NCBI RefSeq assembly: GCF_000747525.1
Contig: NZ_CP009278.1
Location: 1,178,001 to 1,242,000 of the forward strand
Length of the DNA: 64,000 bases
Direction: 5' to 3'
Origin: Sphingobacterium sp. ML3W
GTDB lineage: Bacteria > Bacteroidota > Bacteroidia > Sphingobacteriales > Sphingobacteriaceae
Part shown: positions 46,541-56,572 of the stretch, piece after piece
Layout of the letters: each line of letters starts with the position of its first letter
How positions within the stretch are numbered: the stretch's first letter is position 1
The notes under the pieces: generated by a model
The model's input: the letters and a program-made list of their open reading frames with translations, nothing else
Databases searched by the model: none
What the model was told of the DNA's origin: nothing
Translations under genes and position numbers: made by a program

Positions 46541-49500
46541 CTAATTTGTTTTAAATTTATTTTTTAGACGTTCATCTAAAGTTTTGAATATAACATAGAG
46601 TACAGGGATAATAAAGATACCCAATATGACCCCAAATAGCATTCCTCCTGCAGCACCGAAACTTATGGAATGATTACCCTGAGCTGAAGGACCTGAAGAC
46701 CACATAAGCGGTATTAGTCCAGCAACGAATGCGAAGGAAGTCATTAAGATCGGTCGTAATCGTAATTTTGCTCCTGCAATAGCCGAATCGTATATACTCA
46801 GTCCTTTATTACGTTCTTGTACGGCAAATTCAATAATCAGTATGGCATTTTTTGCGAGCAGTCCTATCAACATGATGACACCAACCTGTACATAGATATT
46901 GTTTTCTAAACCTACCATCAATATTGTTGCATATACGCCAACTAGTCCTACGGGGATAGATAGTAAAACTGCCCAAGGTAAGATGTAGCTTTCATACTGT
47001 GCTGATAATAGGAAGTATACAAAGACGATACTCATGATAAATATCAGTACGGTTTGCGAACCTGATTCTGCTTCTTCTAAACTCATCCCTGTCCACTCGT
47101 AGTCATAGTTTCCAGGTAATTTTTCAATCGCTAGTTTCTCGATCGCATTCATTGCATCACCCGTACTGTACCCTTCATTGGGGTTGGCATTAATGGTGAT
47201 GGCATTGTACAGATTATAACGTGTTATGGTTTCTGGACCTACCACTTTTTTTAGGGTCAATAACGTACTGATAGGAACCATTTCGTTATTCTTGTTACGT
47301 ACAAAAATTGATTTGAAAGACTCTGGGTCTGTTCGATAATCGTAATCTGCCTGAATATATACCCGATATTGTCGTCCGAAACGACTAAAATCACCTGCTT
47401 GTACGCGTCCATAATATGCGCGTATGGTTGACATTAATGATTTAATATCCACACCTAATGATTTTGCCTTAACAGCATCAATGTCCACTTCATATTGCGG
47501 GAAATTGGCTTTAAAGGAAGTATAGGCACTCTTAACTTCTGGTAATTGATTGATTTCATTGATGAAGTTGTCGGCAATCGTACTGAAATCCAAGATTTCT
47601 CCGCCTAACTTATCTTCCAACACCAATTGAATTCCGGCGAAATCTCCAAAACCTTGAACTGTAGGTCTCGGAAACACATTGAATGTCGCTTCATTGATGA
47701 CCGAAAGATCTTGACGGATAGTATCCATGAAATGTTCAATGTTCTTTATTTTCTCTCTCTTGTCATAACTTTTTAGGTTAATGTAACCTACTGCATAAGC
47801 AGGGCTTGTACTGCCATCCAATGCATTGTAACCGGAGATTGTCGTCATTCCCGAAATGTCAGGATTACGTTTTTGAAGGATATTATCGGCACGTCTTAAC
47901 ACTTCAGTGGTTCTTGCCAACGAAGCTCCTGGTTGCATGGCTAAAGAATAAGTAACAAAACTATCATCTTCAGTAGGTATAAAACTTTTAGGTGCCAAGA
48001 GTAATAATGCGAATCCTAGACCTGAAATAACAACCAATCCTGTAATGGCAATTTTTTTGTTCCGGATTAAATACTTTACGCCTAAGATATAACGTGATGT
48101 TAAGCTATCAAACGAAGTATTGAACGCGGTAAAAAAACGTTTTTTATATGCCGTAAATTTATTTTTCTCTGGTTGAGTTGACTCTTCTCCATGTTCAGGA
48201 GCTTTTAAAATCAAGGCACATAGGGCCGGACTTAAAGTCAAAGCGGTAACTGCAGAAATTAAAATAGCGGTTGCTAATGTATATGCAAACTGCCTATAGA
48301 AAATACCAGCAGGACCTTCCATAAAGCCTACAGGAATGAATACGGCAGCCATAACTAGGGTAATCGATAGGATAGCTCCAGAAATTTCAGACATTGTGGA
48401 GAGTGTGGCTTCCCTGGCTTTCATGCCGGTCTCATGCATTTTTAAGTGAATGGCCTCTACCACGACAATGGCATCATCGACCACAATACCGATGGAAAGG
48501 ACCAATGCAAACATGGTCAAGACATTGAGGGAGAAACCAAATAAATTCAGGAAGAAAAATGTACCTATTAAGGATACGGGTATGGCAATGGCTGGAATGA
48601 GCGTGGATCTAAAATCTTGTAAAAAGATAAAGACAATAATGAATACCAAGATAAAGGCTTCAAATAGGGTATGCTTCACTTGCGATATGGAAGAGTCAAT
48701 TTGATCCCTTACCGAATAGGAAACTTCGTATTTGATTCCTTCTGGAAATGTCTTGGATAGCTCTTCTAATACTTTTCGTACTTCGATATCGATGTCATGG
48801 GCATTGGATCCTGAGGTCTGGGTAATATTCAGAGTTAAACCGGGATTACCATTTACCTTATTATCTGAGCCTAAATTTGATGAACCAAATTCTATTCGAG
48901 CTAAGTCCCGTAGGTATAATATGGAACCATCCTTATTTGTTTTGACGACGATATTCTCAAATTCTTCGGGTTGACTAAAACGGCCCTTATGCTTAATCAC
49001 TGTTTCAAAAACCTCATCGGAAGTCTCTCCAAATTTTCCCGGAGCAATCTCAAAATTCTGATCTTTGATTGCGGCAATAACATCATCAGGGATGAGGTTG
49101 AACACCGCAAGTTTCTCTGGATTCAACCACATACGCATGGAGTAATCGCGAGCACCAACACGCGATACTTGGGCGATTCCATCTACGCGGAGTAGGGGAC
49201 GGATGATGTTGATTTGCGAATATGCTTGTAAGAAAGTTTCATCAAACATACTCTCTTTGGTATCAGAAAATAAATTGATGGTCATAATCACACCGGATTG
49301 TCGGGGCATGACGGTGATACCTGCCTCATTAACTTCCGAGGGAATAGAGCCTATCGCTTTTGATATTCTCGTTTGAACATTTACAGAAGCAATGTCTGGG
49401 TTGATTCCCGTTTTAAAAAATACCTGTACCGAACCAGAACCAGAGTTGCTGGCGGTGGAACGGATATAGGTCATATCTTCGACGCCATTAATGGCTTCTT

Positions 49501-49696
49501 CTATAGGTAAAAGAACTGATTTCGCTACCGTTTCAGCGTTAGCACCAGGGTAGCTTAAAGAAACGACTACAGATGGGGGTGCTATTTCTGGAAATCGTGA
49601 AACGGGTAACATTTTTAACCCCACTGCTCCTAATACTACTAATAGCATGGAAACAACGGTAGCCAATACGGGTTTGTTAACAAATGTTTTTAGCAT
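46541..49696 (-). CDS. RND multidrug efflux pump, inner-membrane transporter (HAE1/AcrB-type)
   Basis: 1051 residues. It starts MLKTFVNKPVLATVVSMLLV. Twelve membrane helices and two large periplasmic loops. Family marks: PPSVVVSLSYPGANAETV, the proton-relay aspartates in SIGIVVDDAIVVVEA, and the C-terminal block LRPILMTSFAFVAGLIPL. HAE1-type pumps export drugs, detergents and dyes using the proton gradient. Middle gene of an MFP-RND-OMF operon; no local repressor gene is seen. Confidence 0.95.
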   Translation of the reverse strand: MLKTFVNKPVLATVVSMLLVVLGAVGLKMLPVSRFPEIAPPSVVVSLSYPGANAETVAKSVLLPIEEAINGVEDMTYIRSTASNSGSGSVQVFFKTGINPDIASVNVQTRISKAIGSIPSEVNEAGITVMPRQSGVIMTINLFSDTKESMFDETFLQAYSQINIIRPLLRVDGIAQVSRVGARDYSMRMWLNPEKLAVFNLIPDDVIAAIKDQNFEIAPGKFGETSDEVFETVIKHKGRFSQPEEFENIVVKTNKDGSILYLRDLARIEFGSSNLGSDNKVNGNPGLTLNITQTSGSNAHDIDIEVRKVLEELSKTFPEGIKYEVSYSVRDQIDSSISQVKHTLFEAFILVFIIVFIFLQDFRSTLIPAIAIPVSLIGTFFFLNLFGFSLNVLTMFALVLSIGIVVDDAIVVVEAIHLKMHETGMKAREATLSTMSEISGAILSITLVMAAVFIPVGFMEGPAGIFYRQFAYTLATAILISAVTALTLSPALCALILKAPEHGEESTQPEKNKFTAYKKRFFTAFNTSFDSLTSRYILGVKYLIRNKKIAITGLVVISGLGFALLLLAPKSFIPTEDDSFVTYSLAMQPGASLARTTEVLRRADNILQKRNPDISGMTTISGYNALDGSTSPAYAVGYINLKSYDKREKIKNIEHFMDTIRQDLSVINEATFNVFPRPTVQGFGDFAGIQLVLEDKLGGEILDFSTIADNFINEINQLPEVKSAYTSFKANFPQYEVDIDAVKAKSLGVDIKSLMSTIRAYYGRVQAGDFSRFGRQYRVYIQADYDYRTDPESFKSIFVRNKNNEMVPISTLLTLKKVVGPETITRYNLYNAITINANPNEGYSTGDAMNAIEKLAIEKLPGNYDYEWTGMSLEEAESGSQTVLIFIMSIVFVYFLLSAQYESYILPWAVLLSIPVGLVGVYATILMVGLENNIYVQVGVIMLIGLLAKNAILIIEFAVQERNKGLSIYDSAIAGAKLRLRPILMTSFAFVAGLIPLMWSSGPSAQGNHSISFGAAGGMLFGVILGIFIIPVLYVIFKTLDERLKNKFKTN

Positions 49697-49730
49697 TTAT
49701 ATGGGTTTTTGTTGAAAATTATAAAAAAGA

Positions 49731-50891
49731 TTATTGGGTTTTGTCAATCGGAATGATAGTTGCACCTTCCGATATTTTGTCGAAACCAGATAGTAAGATT
49801 CTTTCTCCAACGGCTAAGCCTTCAGAGATGATATAGTTTGAATTGGATTTACCCTCAATCTTGATGGCTCTGCGGTGAACCGTATTGTTCTTATCGACAA
49901 CGTATACAAAAGTTTTATCTTGTAATTCTGAAGTAGATACTTGTGGTATTTGAATGACTCCTTTTTGTGTTTCTACAAATTTTAAAGTTCCTGTACTTCC
50001 TGTACGCAATATGTTTTGCATATTCGGGAATGTAGCACGCAAAGAGATTGCGCCAGTAGTCCTATTTACTTGTCCATTGACAGCATCTACTTTACCTTTT
50101 TGGCTATAAGCTTCGCCATCTGCCAATACTAAAGAGACTTCTGGAAAGGCAAGTTTTCGAATCTTTCCGCTGGGTGTATGAATGGAATCTTGTAAGTCTT
50201 GCTTTGCTTGTTTCTTAGTGAAATATAAGAAGTCGGATTCACTCATAGAGAAGTATACATATACTTCTTGGACATCGGATAGTACGGTTAGCGATTGCGC
50301 ATCATTTTTTGTAGCCAAATTTCCTACCCGCTTAGGAATACGACCGATATAACCAGAAACAGGGGCTTTAATTGTTGTAAACTGTTTATTTATATCTGCA
50401 GAACGTACCGCTGCTGATGCTTGCTGTAGCGATGCTTTTGCAACGTCGAATTCCGATTGAGCAGATTTTAAACGTACTTCTGAAATGACTTCATTCTCCA
50501 CAAGGGGACGTAATCTTTCAATCTCTAAACGGGCATTTTGTAGTTTTGCCTTGGCTACATTTTCCGTGGCAACCATATTATTAAAGATTTCATCGTATGC
50601 AGAGGCATTAATTTTAAATAATTTTTGACCTGCTTCGACAAAGTCACCTTCATCGACATAGATCTCTTCTAAAACTCCCTCCACTTGTGGACGGATTTCA
50701 ACATTTACTTTACCCTCAATAGTTCCAATATAATCTTTGATGGTATTCGCAGAACTTGTATCAATTGAGTATATTGGTAGAGCGATAGCATTGTTTTTTT
50801 TGTCTAATTCTTTAGTTTTACCAGAATTGCAGCTGAAAAATAATATTCCGGAAGAGCAAAGTGCTAAGGTAAAGAGGCTGATTTTATTCAT
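49731..50891 (-). CDS. RND efflux periplasmic adaptor (AcrA-type lipoprotein)
   Basis: 386 residues. Lipobox LFFSC with lipidated C21. Lipoyl-like half motifs (YIGTIEGKVNVEIRPQVEGV, FTTIKAPVSGYIGRI) flank a helical hairpin (about 110-175). A beta-barrel and membrane-proximal domain follow (ERILLSGFDKISEGATIIP). It links the inner pump to the outer-membrane duct. First gene of the operon; 34 bp separate it from the pump gene. Confidence 0.94.
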   Translation of the reverse strand: MNKISLFTLALCSSGILFFSCNSGKTKELDKKNNAIALPIYSIDTSSANTIKDYIGTIEGKVNVEIRPQVEGVLEEIYVDEGDFVEAGQKLFKINASAYDEIFNNMVATENVAKAKLQNARLEIERLRPLVENEVISEVRLKSAQSEFDVAKASLQQASAAVRSADINKQFTTIKAPVSGYIGRIPKRVGNLATKNDAQSLTVLSDVQEVYVYFSMSESDFLYFTKKQAKQDLQDSIHTPSGKIRKLAFPEVSLVLADGEAYSQKGKVDAVNGQVNRTTGAISLRATFPNMQNILRTGSTGTLKFVETQKGVIQIPQVSTSELQDKTFVYVVDKNNTVHRRAIKIEGKSNSNYIISEGLAVGERILLSGFDKISEGATIIPIDKTQ

Positions 50892-51136
50892 AAATATAAA
50901 ATAGTTGTTAATTGATAATTAACATTTGATTTTTAAACTTTTGTGTAATGTAACATAAATGTTGCCAATTAAAACGTTATTGTTTAATTTAACGTTTGTT
51001 AACAACCTTCATTTATTCAAATGTATCAAACTTTTGAGGGTTATGCAATCCTATTGCGTGTATCTAATATGTTACAAATGTAAACGTTTGATCTGGACAT
51101 TTGTTACTTATAAGGTTAAATTTAGTGGATTATTAT

Positions 51137-52624
51137 ATGGAAAACTTGATGAGTCAGATTGATATTGATTGGAATCAGTTATGGCAATGGCTATTAAATT
51201 GGTATTGGCTTCCGTTATTTATCCTTTATTTTGGGGTTATAAGTACCATTCTTATTGAGAATAGAAACCCAACGAAAACAATATCATGGGTAATGGTTAT
51301 TGTTTTTTTACCTTTTATAGGTCTGATTCTTTATTATTTATTTGGTCAAAAGTTTAGGAAAGTAAGGAGATTGCAGCATATCAATCGAGAACAACATCCA
51401 AAATTAATGGCGGCATGGGAGGAAAGTCTCATTCGAATGGATGAACAATTGGAAACCATTTACAAAAGAATTGGAACTTTATCTCGTGTTTTTGATTACT
51501 TGAAGAATCAGAAATTAGCTTTTTTTTCCTTGAATAATCGGGTTGAACTGTTTATTAATGGGGAGGAAAAATTTCCTGTTCTACTCAGAAGACTGCGAGA
51601 GGCCAAGCATTCCATTCATATGGAATATTACATATTTGAATTGGACAATATTGGTACACAAGTGCTCGATATTTTAGAAGAAAAAGCTAAATCTGGTGTT
51701 CAGGTACGTTTGATATTGGACAGCTTTGGTTCTCCTGATGTCATCAAACATTTAAGTAAACATCCACCGAGTTACCAATTTGTAGCCTTTCTACCTGTTA
51801 ACTTTACTTCTTTAGCAAATGGTAATTACCGTAACCATCGAAAAATAGTAGTCATAGATTGCCAATATGGTTTTGTTGGTGGCATTAATATCTCGGATCG
51901 GTATATCAATCATCCTCATCAAAGGGATTACTGGCGGGATACATCAATGTCAGTGGAAGGAATAGCGGTCAATAATTTGCAGATCCAATTTTGGAATAGT
52001 TGGAACCAAACTGAAGCAGAGCCATTTTTATTGAGTGAGGAATATCTGAATTTCAATATAGAGCATATGCCTGAGAAAGCTGCTGTTTCATTTTCGTCCA
52101 GTGATCCGGGTTCTTTGGGGCCTTTCAATATGGAAGCTATTATATTGGCCATCAATGAGGCTAAGGAAAGTATACAATTGTGTACGCCCTATTTTATACC
52201 AAGTGAGCAGCTGTCAACAGCTTTGGAGATCGCTGTTTCATCGGGAGTAAAGGTAGCGCTGATGTTGCCCGAGAAATCGGATTCTTATATTGTGCAACAT
52301 GCCTCTTTTTCGTTTTTGAAACCCCTTTTACAACGCGGGGTTCAAGTCTACTTGTATAATAAAGGCTTTATCCATGCCAAGACCATCTGTATTGATGGGC
52401 AATTGGCGTTTGTAGGCACAGTAAATCTGGATATGCGCAGCTTCTACATCAATTATGAAATTGCGAGTGTGGTGTCGGACGAGTCTTATTGTAAACGTCT
52501 TGAGCATCAATTTGAAATCGATAAGGAAACGTCTGATTTAATAACGTTGTATACTTGGGCGCACCGTAAAAAATGGAAGCGTGGAATCGATTCTTTGTGT
52601 CGACTTTTGGCGCCATTGCTATAG
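51137..52624 (+). CDS. cls: Cardiolipin synthase
   Basis: 495 residues from the ATG at 51137; an in-frame TTG at 51101 would lie in the leader. Two N-terminal membrane helices (WLPLFILYFGVISTILI, TISWVMVIVFLPFIGLILYY) precede two phospholipase-D catalytic motifs: HRKIVVIDCQYGFVGGIN and HAKTICIDGQLAFVGTVNLD. It joins two phosphatidylglycerol molecules to make cardiolipin. Divergent from the efflux operon; a 245-bp gap holds both promoters. Confidence 0.93.
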   Translation: MENLMSQIDIDWNQLWQWLLNWYWLPLFILYFGVISTILIENRNPTKTISWVMVIVFLPFIGLILYYLFGQKFRKVRRLQHINREQHPKLMAAWEESLIRMDEQLETIYKRIGTLSRVFDYLKNQKLAFFSLNNRVELFINGEEKFPVLLRRLREAKHSIHMEYYIFELDNIGTQVLDILEEKAKSGVQVRLILDSFGSPDVIKHLSKHPPSYQFVAFLPVNFTSLANGNYRNHRKIVVIDCQYGFVGGINISDRYINHPHQRDYWRDTSMSVEGIAVNNLQIQFWNSWNQTEAEPFLLSEEYLNFNIEHMPEKAAVSFSSSDPGSLGPFNMEAIILAINEAKESIQLCTPYFIPSEQLSTALEIAVSSGVKVALMLPEKSDSYIVQHASFSFLKPLLQRGVQVYLYNKGFIHAKTICIDGQLAFVGTVNLDMRSFYINYEIASVVSDESYCKRLEHQFEIDKETSDLITLYTWAHRKKWKRGIDSLCRLLAPLL

Positions 52625-52715
52625 CCTAAAAAATGTTAAAAATAGGGGATGTTTCCGATATGTAATTAAAATTGAATATATTTATCTATTCTATTTTAAT
52701 TACCAGTAGTATTAG

Positions 52716-55445
52716 ATGAAGTATATAAAATTATTGATGTTTTCGATGGGCGTTTGTGGCGCACAGCAGTTGGTTGCTCAGACCACTGACTCTACACTCC
52801 CTATCAATACAGTAGTCGAGCGCGTCCAAAAGTTGTTTCAAGTGTTTCCAGTTGAAAAATTGCATTTACATTTTGATAAACCTTACTATGCGGTAGGGGA
52901 TACCCTTTGGTTTAACACCTATTTGTCTCGGAATCTTGCAGAATATGAACCCAGTAAAATTGCTTATGTGGAGGTACTCAATAGCCGAGATTCATTGATC
53001 CGAACTTTGCGGATTCCTTTGGATAAAGGTATGGGTGATGGTTATTTGGTATTGGATCCACAATATTTGAAACAAGAGAACTATCGCTTTCGGGCCTATA
53101 CGAAATGGATGAGTAATTTTTCTACCGATTATTTTTATAATAAGGTAGTTCCTGTTGGCGATGTCATCAATAAAAAGCTCATCACAGACATTTCCTTTAT
53201 CAATAACGATCAAAACGCTGCTAAAAGTCAAGCGGTCATTCAATTTAGAGATGCAGTTGGTAAACTTTTGGTTAATTCAAAAGTGAATTGGTCCTTGATT
53301 TCAGGATGGGAAACGATCTCAAATGGAAAGGGTGAAACCGATGGTTTGGGTAAACTTACGGTGAATTTGAGTGCCAAGGAAAGAGATATTTTGAAAAAAT
53401 CATTCTTGGAGGTTTCGATTCAAGAAAATAGGAATGAAAAACCATTGACAAGTTCGTTCTCCTTGAAGAATTCGCTTTGGGATGCTGATGTGCAATTTTT
53501 TCCGGAGGGTGGTGATTTGTTAGCTGGAATCAGTAAAAATGTTGCTTTTAAAGCTGTATCTGCAGAAGGTAAAGGCGTTCCTGTGAAAGGTCGTATTCTG
53601 GATGGCAAAGGCAAACAAGTTGCTGAATTTTCAGATTTAGGACTGGGAATGGGTTATTTTCATTTGCTACCATTGGCAAATGAAAAGTACGAAGCAGTGG
53701 TTACATTTGCTAATGGTCAAGAAAAGAAATATAAATTACCAGCAGTCGTTCAGAATAAGGCAAATGTTGTTTACGTAAAACAAGATGAGACCAATTTAAA
53801 TATGGCGATTGTGACGAGTGACGAGGATTATACTAAAAATCCAAATCAATCGTACTATGTATTGGTGCAATCCAATGGACATCTTGTTTATGCAGCTCAA
53901 GCGAATTTAAAAAGTTCGACAGCTTTAATCGTCATTCCAAAGGAGCGCCTTCCCAATGGTATTGCACAAGTCACTTTGATGACTCCCGATGGTAAAGTTG
54001 TGAGTGAACGGTTAACTTTTGTGAAAAGTGAAAAGCTATTGGATATTAATTTAGCTGTTAATAAGGAACAATTCAAAGCGAAAGAAAAAGTCAATCTGAA
54101 GCTTTCCGTATTGAATAATGGCAAGAAATATCCAGGAAGGTATTCAATCGCTGTTATTGATGAATCTAAAGTTCCTTATGATGATAATCAAGATCTTTCT
54201 ATTGTAAGCAATTTTCTGGTGACATCTGAGCTAAAGGGCTACATTGAAAATCCGAATGCTTATTTCGATGAAAAAAATCCGAATCGGGATCAAGCTTTAG
54301 ATGCATTATTGATGACTCAGGGATACCGTAGATTTGACTACCAAGATCTAATAGCAGAAAAATTTCCTACTTTAACATTTATTCCAGAGCAGGGAATTGA
54401 ATTGGCTGGGACGCTGCGTTTAAATACTGGAAGAACGGTGTCCAATGGCGGTTTACTACTTTCTATTCCTTCACGCAGTATCCGTAAAGATGCTTATACG
54501 GATGATAAAGGAAGATTTTTCTTTAAGGATCTCGTTTTTGCCGATTCGTCTAAAGTGACTGTTAATGCGCGTGGAAATGATAACTACCGCAATATGGTCA
54601 TTAATATGGATCAATCTTATTTTCCGGAGATTGATAAGGACAATGCTTATAAGAACAACTTTGTTATGAATATTGATCGAGCGATTGCCCCATATTTGGA
54701 AAATAGTAAAAAGGAATATCGAAAATCTATTCTATTGGATGAGGTAGCTGTTGTTGGCGTTCAGAAAAAAGTAATTACGAATAGAGATTTTCCAGCGATT
54801 TCGGGACTATCCATGCCTGAACATCGTATTGAACCTGAGCGTCTGGCAGGTTGTAACGTGTTAACGATGTGTCTGAGTACCTTGTTGACAGGGATAACCT
54901 ACGACTCGCAAACTCAGAAATATTACGTTTCTCGAGATTATAATAGCGGTGGCCGTGTACCGGTCCAATTTTTCCTCAATGGAATGGCTATAGATGAACC
55001 TGGTCTTAATAGTATCAATGTTATCGATATCGAAGGAATTGAGATTTTCCTGAAAGATGATTTGGGAACTGTTTCAAGAATGTATCAAAATAATGGGGTT
55101 GTCTCAATTTATACTAAGAAAATAGAAGCTAAAAAACCTAGAATGTCTTTGGCGGAAATAGAAAAATTGTTACCAAAATCGAATGTCATCGACTTGTTTC
55201 CATTGGGTTATATAAAAGAAAGAAAATTTTATACACCAACCTACGAAACGCCAGAAAGCAAGGCTGTGAATGATTTAAGAACGACTGTGTATTGGAATCC
55301 GAAAGTAGAGGTTACGGAGACAGGAGAGACTGCTTTAGACTTTTATAATGCGGATGGCAATGGTCGATATAAAGTTATTGTAGAAGGAATGGATGATACA
55401 GGAAATATAGGCCGAAAAGTAATTTATTATGAAGTGAGATTATAG
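52716..55445 (+). CDS. Large exported MG2/plug-domain protein without a barrel
   Basis: 909 residues with a signal peptide (MKYIKLLMFSMGVCGAQQLVAQ). The N-terminal part has the alpha-2-macroglobulin-like pattern (VEKLHLHFDKPYYAVGDTLW, then FRAYTKWM). A beta-sandwich region is followed by a carboxypeptidase-like regulatory fold (LAGTLRLNTGRTVSNGGLLL). The end is a TonB-receptor plug-like domain (GGRVPVQFFLNGMAID, IEGIEIFLKDDLGTVSRMYQ) with no barrel after it. Proteins of this build are common in Bacteroidota and are of unknown function; surface or periplasmic binding is likely. It stands alone, closed by a strong terminator. Confidence 0.8.
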   Translation: MKYIKLLMFSMGVCGAQQLVAQTTDSTLPINTVVERVQKLFQVFPVEKLHLHFDKPYYAVGDTLWFNTYLSRNLAEYEPSKIAYVEVLNSRDSLIRTLRIPLDKGMGDGYLVLDPQYLKQENYRFRAYTKWMSNFSTDYFYNKVVPVGDVINKKLITDISFINNDQNAAKSQAVIQFRDAVGKLLVNSKVNWSLISGWETISNGKGETDGLGKLTVNLSAKERDILKKSFLEVSIQENRNEKPLTSSFSLKNSLWDADVQFFPEGGDLLAGISKNVAFKAVSAEGKGVPVKGRILDGKGKQVAEFSDLGLGMGYFHLLPLANEKYEAVVTFANGQEKKYKLPAVVQNKANVVYVKQDETNLNMAIVTSDEDYTKNPNQSYYVLVQSNGHLVYAAQANLKSSTALIVIPKERLPNGIAQVTLMTPDGKVVSERLTFVKSEKLLDINLAVNKEQFKAKEKVNLKLSVLNNGKKYPGRYSIAVIDESKVPYDDNQDLSIVSNFLVTSELKGYIENPNAYFDEKNPNRDQALDALLMTQGYRRFDYQDLIAEKFPTLTFIPEQGIELAGTLRLNTGRTVSNGGLLLSIPSRSIRKDAYTDDKGRFFFKDLVFADSSKVTVNARGNDNYRNMVINMDQSYFPEIDKDNAYKNNFVMNIDRAIAPYLENSKKEYRKSILLDEVAVVGVQKKVITNRDFPAISGLSMPEHRIEPERLAGCNVLTMCLSTLLTGITYDSQTQKYYVSRDYNSGGRVPVQFFLNGMAIDEPGLNSINVIDIEGIEIFLKDDLGTVSRMYQNNGVVSIYTKKIEAKKPRMSLAEIEKLLPKSNVIDLFPLGYIKERKFYTPTYETPESKAVNDLRTTVYWNPKVEVTETGETALDFYNADGNGRYKVIVEGMDDTGNIGRKVIYYEVRL

Positions 55446-55475
55446 TAAAGACTACACGTTTAAAGTAATGATAAT

Positions 55476-55507
55476 AAAGGAGCCGCTTATTAAGCGGCTC
55501 CTTTTAT
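55476..55507. terminator. Bidirectional terminator between convergent genes
   Basis: AAAGGAGCCGCTTA (55476-55489) and TAAGCGGCTCCTTT (55491-55504) form a near-continuous 12-14-bp stem followed by TTTT. It serves the plug-domain gene and the convergent YihY gene, whose stop lies in it. Confidence 0.9.
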
Positions 55508-56505
55508 TTTATATTCTTCAAAACTTCTCCTTCTTTAGAGTCTGCATCATCGCCTACTTTCTTAATACGTTCTGTCTGTTCAATAACAACTGCAAAGGAT
55601 CGGGGTTCGATACCTCCACCTAATTTTTGGGCGTAGAATTTAGTGAATTCAGCACCGAAGTATAAAATTGCAGCGGAGTAGTATATCCATAATAGCATGA
55701 CAATAATGGAGCCTGCAGCACCGTAAAAACTCGCTGTCGAGGATAAGGTCAGATAGATGGATATGAAATACCTGCCTAGCATGAACAACAAGCCTGTGAA
55801 AATAGCTCCACCAAGGATATCTTTGAATTTTACTTTTGCATCGGGTAGAAATGAAAAGATGAAACCGAAAAGGGTTACAATGATCACAAAGGTGATACTT
55901 GTATTGATCCAATCAATCAATGTGATAGGAATAATAGGGAAGTACTGTATAACCAAATTCGTAATGGCCGCAATAACCCCGTTAATCATGAGGGAAGCTA
56001 TAAGTAAAAAACCCAGTGCAATGATGATGGAAAAAGAGATCAGTCGATTGATGATTAATTTGAGCCATCCTTTTTTTGGCTTTGGTTTTACTTTCCATAT
56101 ATCATTTATGGAGTCTTGGATATCGACAAAGAGCGTGGTAGCGGTAATAATAAGTGTGACGATACCGATTGTAATTCCAATATTTGATTTGTTTTCAAAA
56201 TTTATCTTTTGAATATAAGATTGGATTTGCAGGGTTACATCTTTACCAAACAAGACCATCAATTCATCAAAAACCTCCTTTTGTGCGGATGTTTCTTGAC
56301 TTAGATGTTGACCGTAGAAGAAGCCAATACACCAGATGACGATCATGAGTAATGGACCGATAGAGAAAACGGTATAATAGGCTAAGGATGCACTTTTTTT
56401 CATGCAGTTGTCATCCATAAATCCATTAAAGGCATCATAAACTAATTTTAAAACTTGTTTCCAGTAGGTAAGCGTCAATAAATCTTTAAAGTATACTTCT
56501 TTCAT
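55504..56505 (-). CDS. YihY/BrkB-family inner-membrane protein
   Basis: 333 residues, about six membrane helices. It starts with a soluble helix, then MKKSASLAYYTVFSIGPLLM, the family signature. Later FLPDAKVKFKDILGGAIFTG and SSTASFYGAAGSIIVMLLWIYY. The old name RNase BN for this family is wrong; the true role is not known, possibly transport. Its 35-residue cytoplasmic tail is charged. Confidence 0.88.
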   Translation of the reverse strand: MKEVYFKDLLTLTYWKQVLKLVYDAFNGFMDDNCMKKSASLAYYTVFSIGPLLMIVIWCIGFFYGQHLSQETSAQKEVFDELMVLFGKDVTLQIQSYIQKINFENKSNIGITIGIVTLIITATTLFVDIQDSINDIWKVKPKPKKGWLKLIINRLISFSIIIALGFLLIASLMINGVIAAITNLVIQYFPIIPITLIDWINTSITFVIIVTLFGFIFSFLPDAKVKFKDILGGAIFTGLLFMLGRYFISIYLTLSSTASFYGAAGSIIVMLLWIYYSAAILYFGAEFTKFYAQKLGGGIEPRSFAVVIEQTERIKKVGDDADSKEGEVLKNIK

Positions 56506-56540
56506 AATGTGATGTGCAAATAAAACAAATTTTAAGAATA

Positions 56541-56570
56541 AATACCCCCTATTTTAGGTAGGGGGTATTT
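56541..56570 (-). terminator. Terminator of the acyl-CoA synthetase gene
   Basis: AATACCCCCTA / TAGGGGGTATT, an 11-bp perfect stem with a 7-nt loop. On the minus strand it follows the stop at 56573 and is trailed by TTATTCTTA. Confidence 0.8.
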
Positions 56571-56572
56571 AT

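Noticed and set aside
46533..46548. TGTGACGACTAATTTG near the efflux lipoprotein start
   Set aside because: It shares TGTGACGA with the two cco operators, but the right half is not palindromic and it abuts the start codon of a minus-strand gene, with no -7 element at the right distance.
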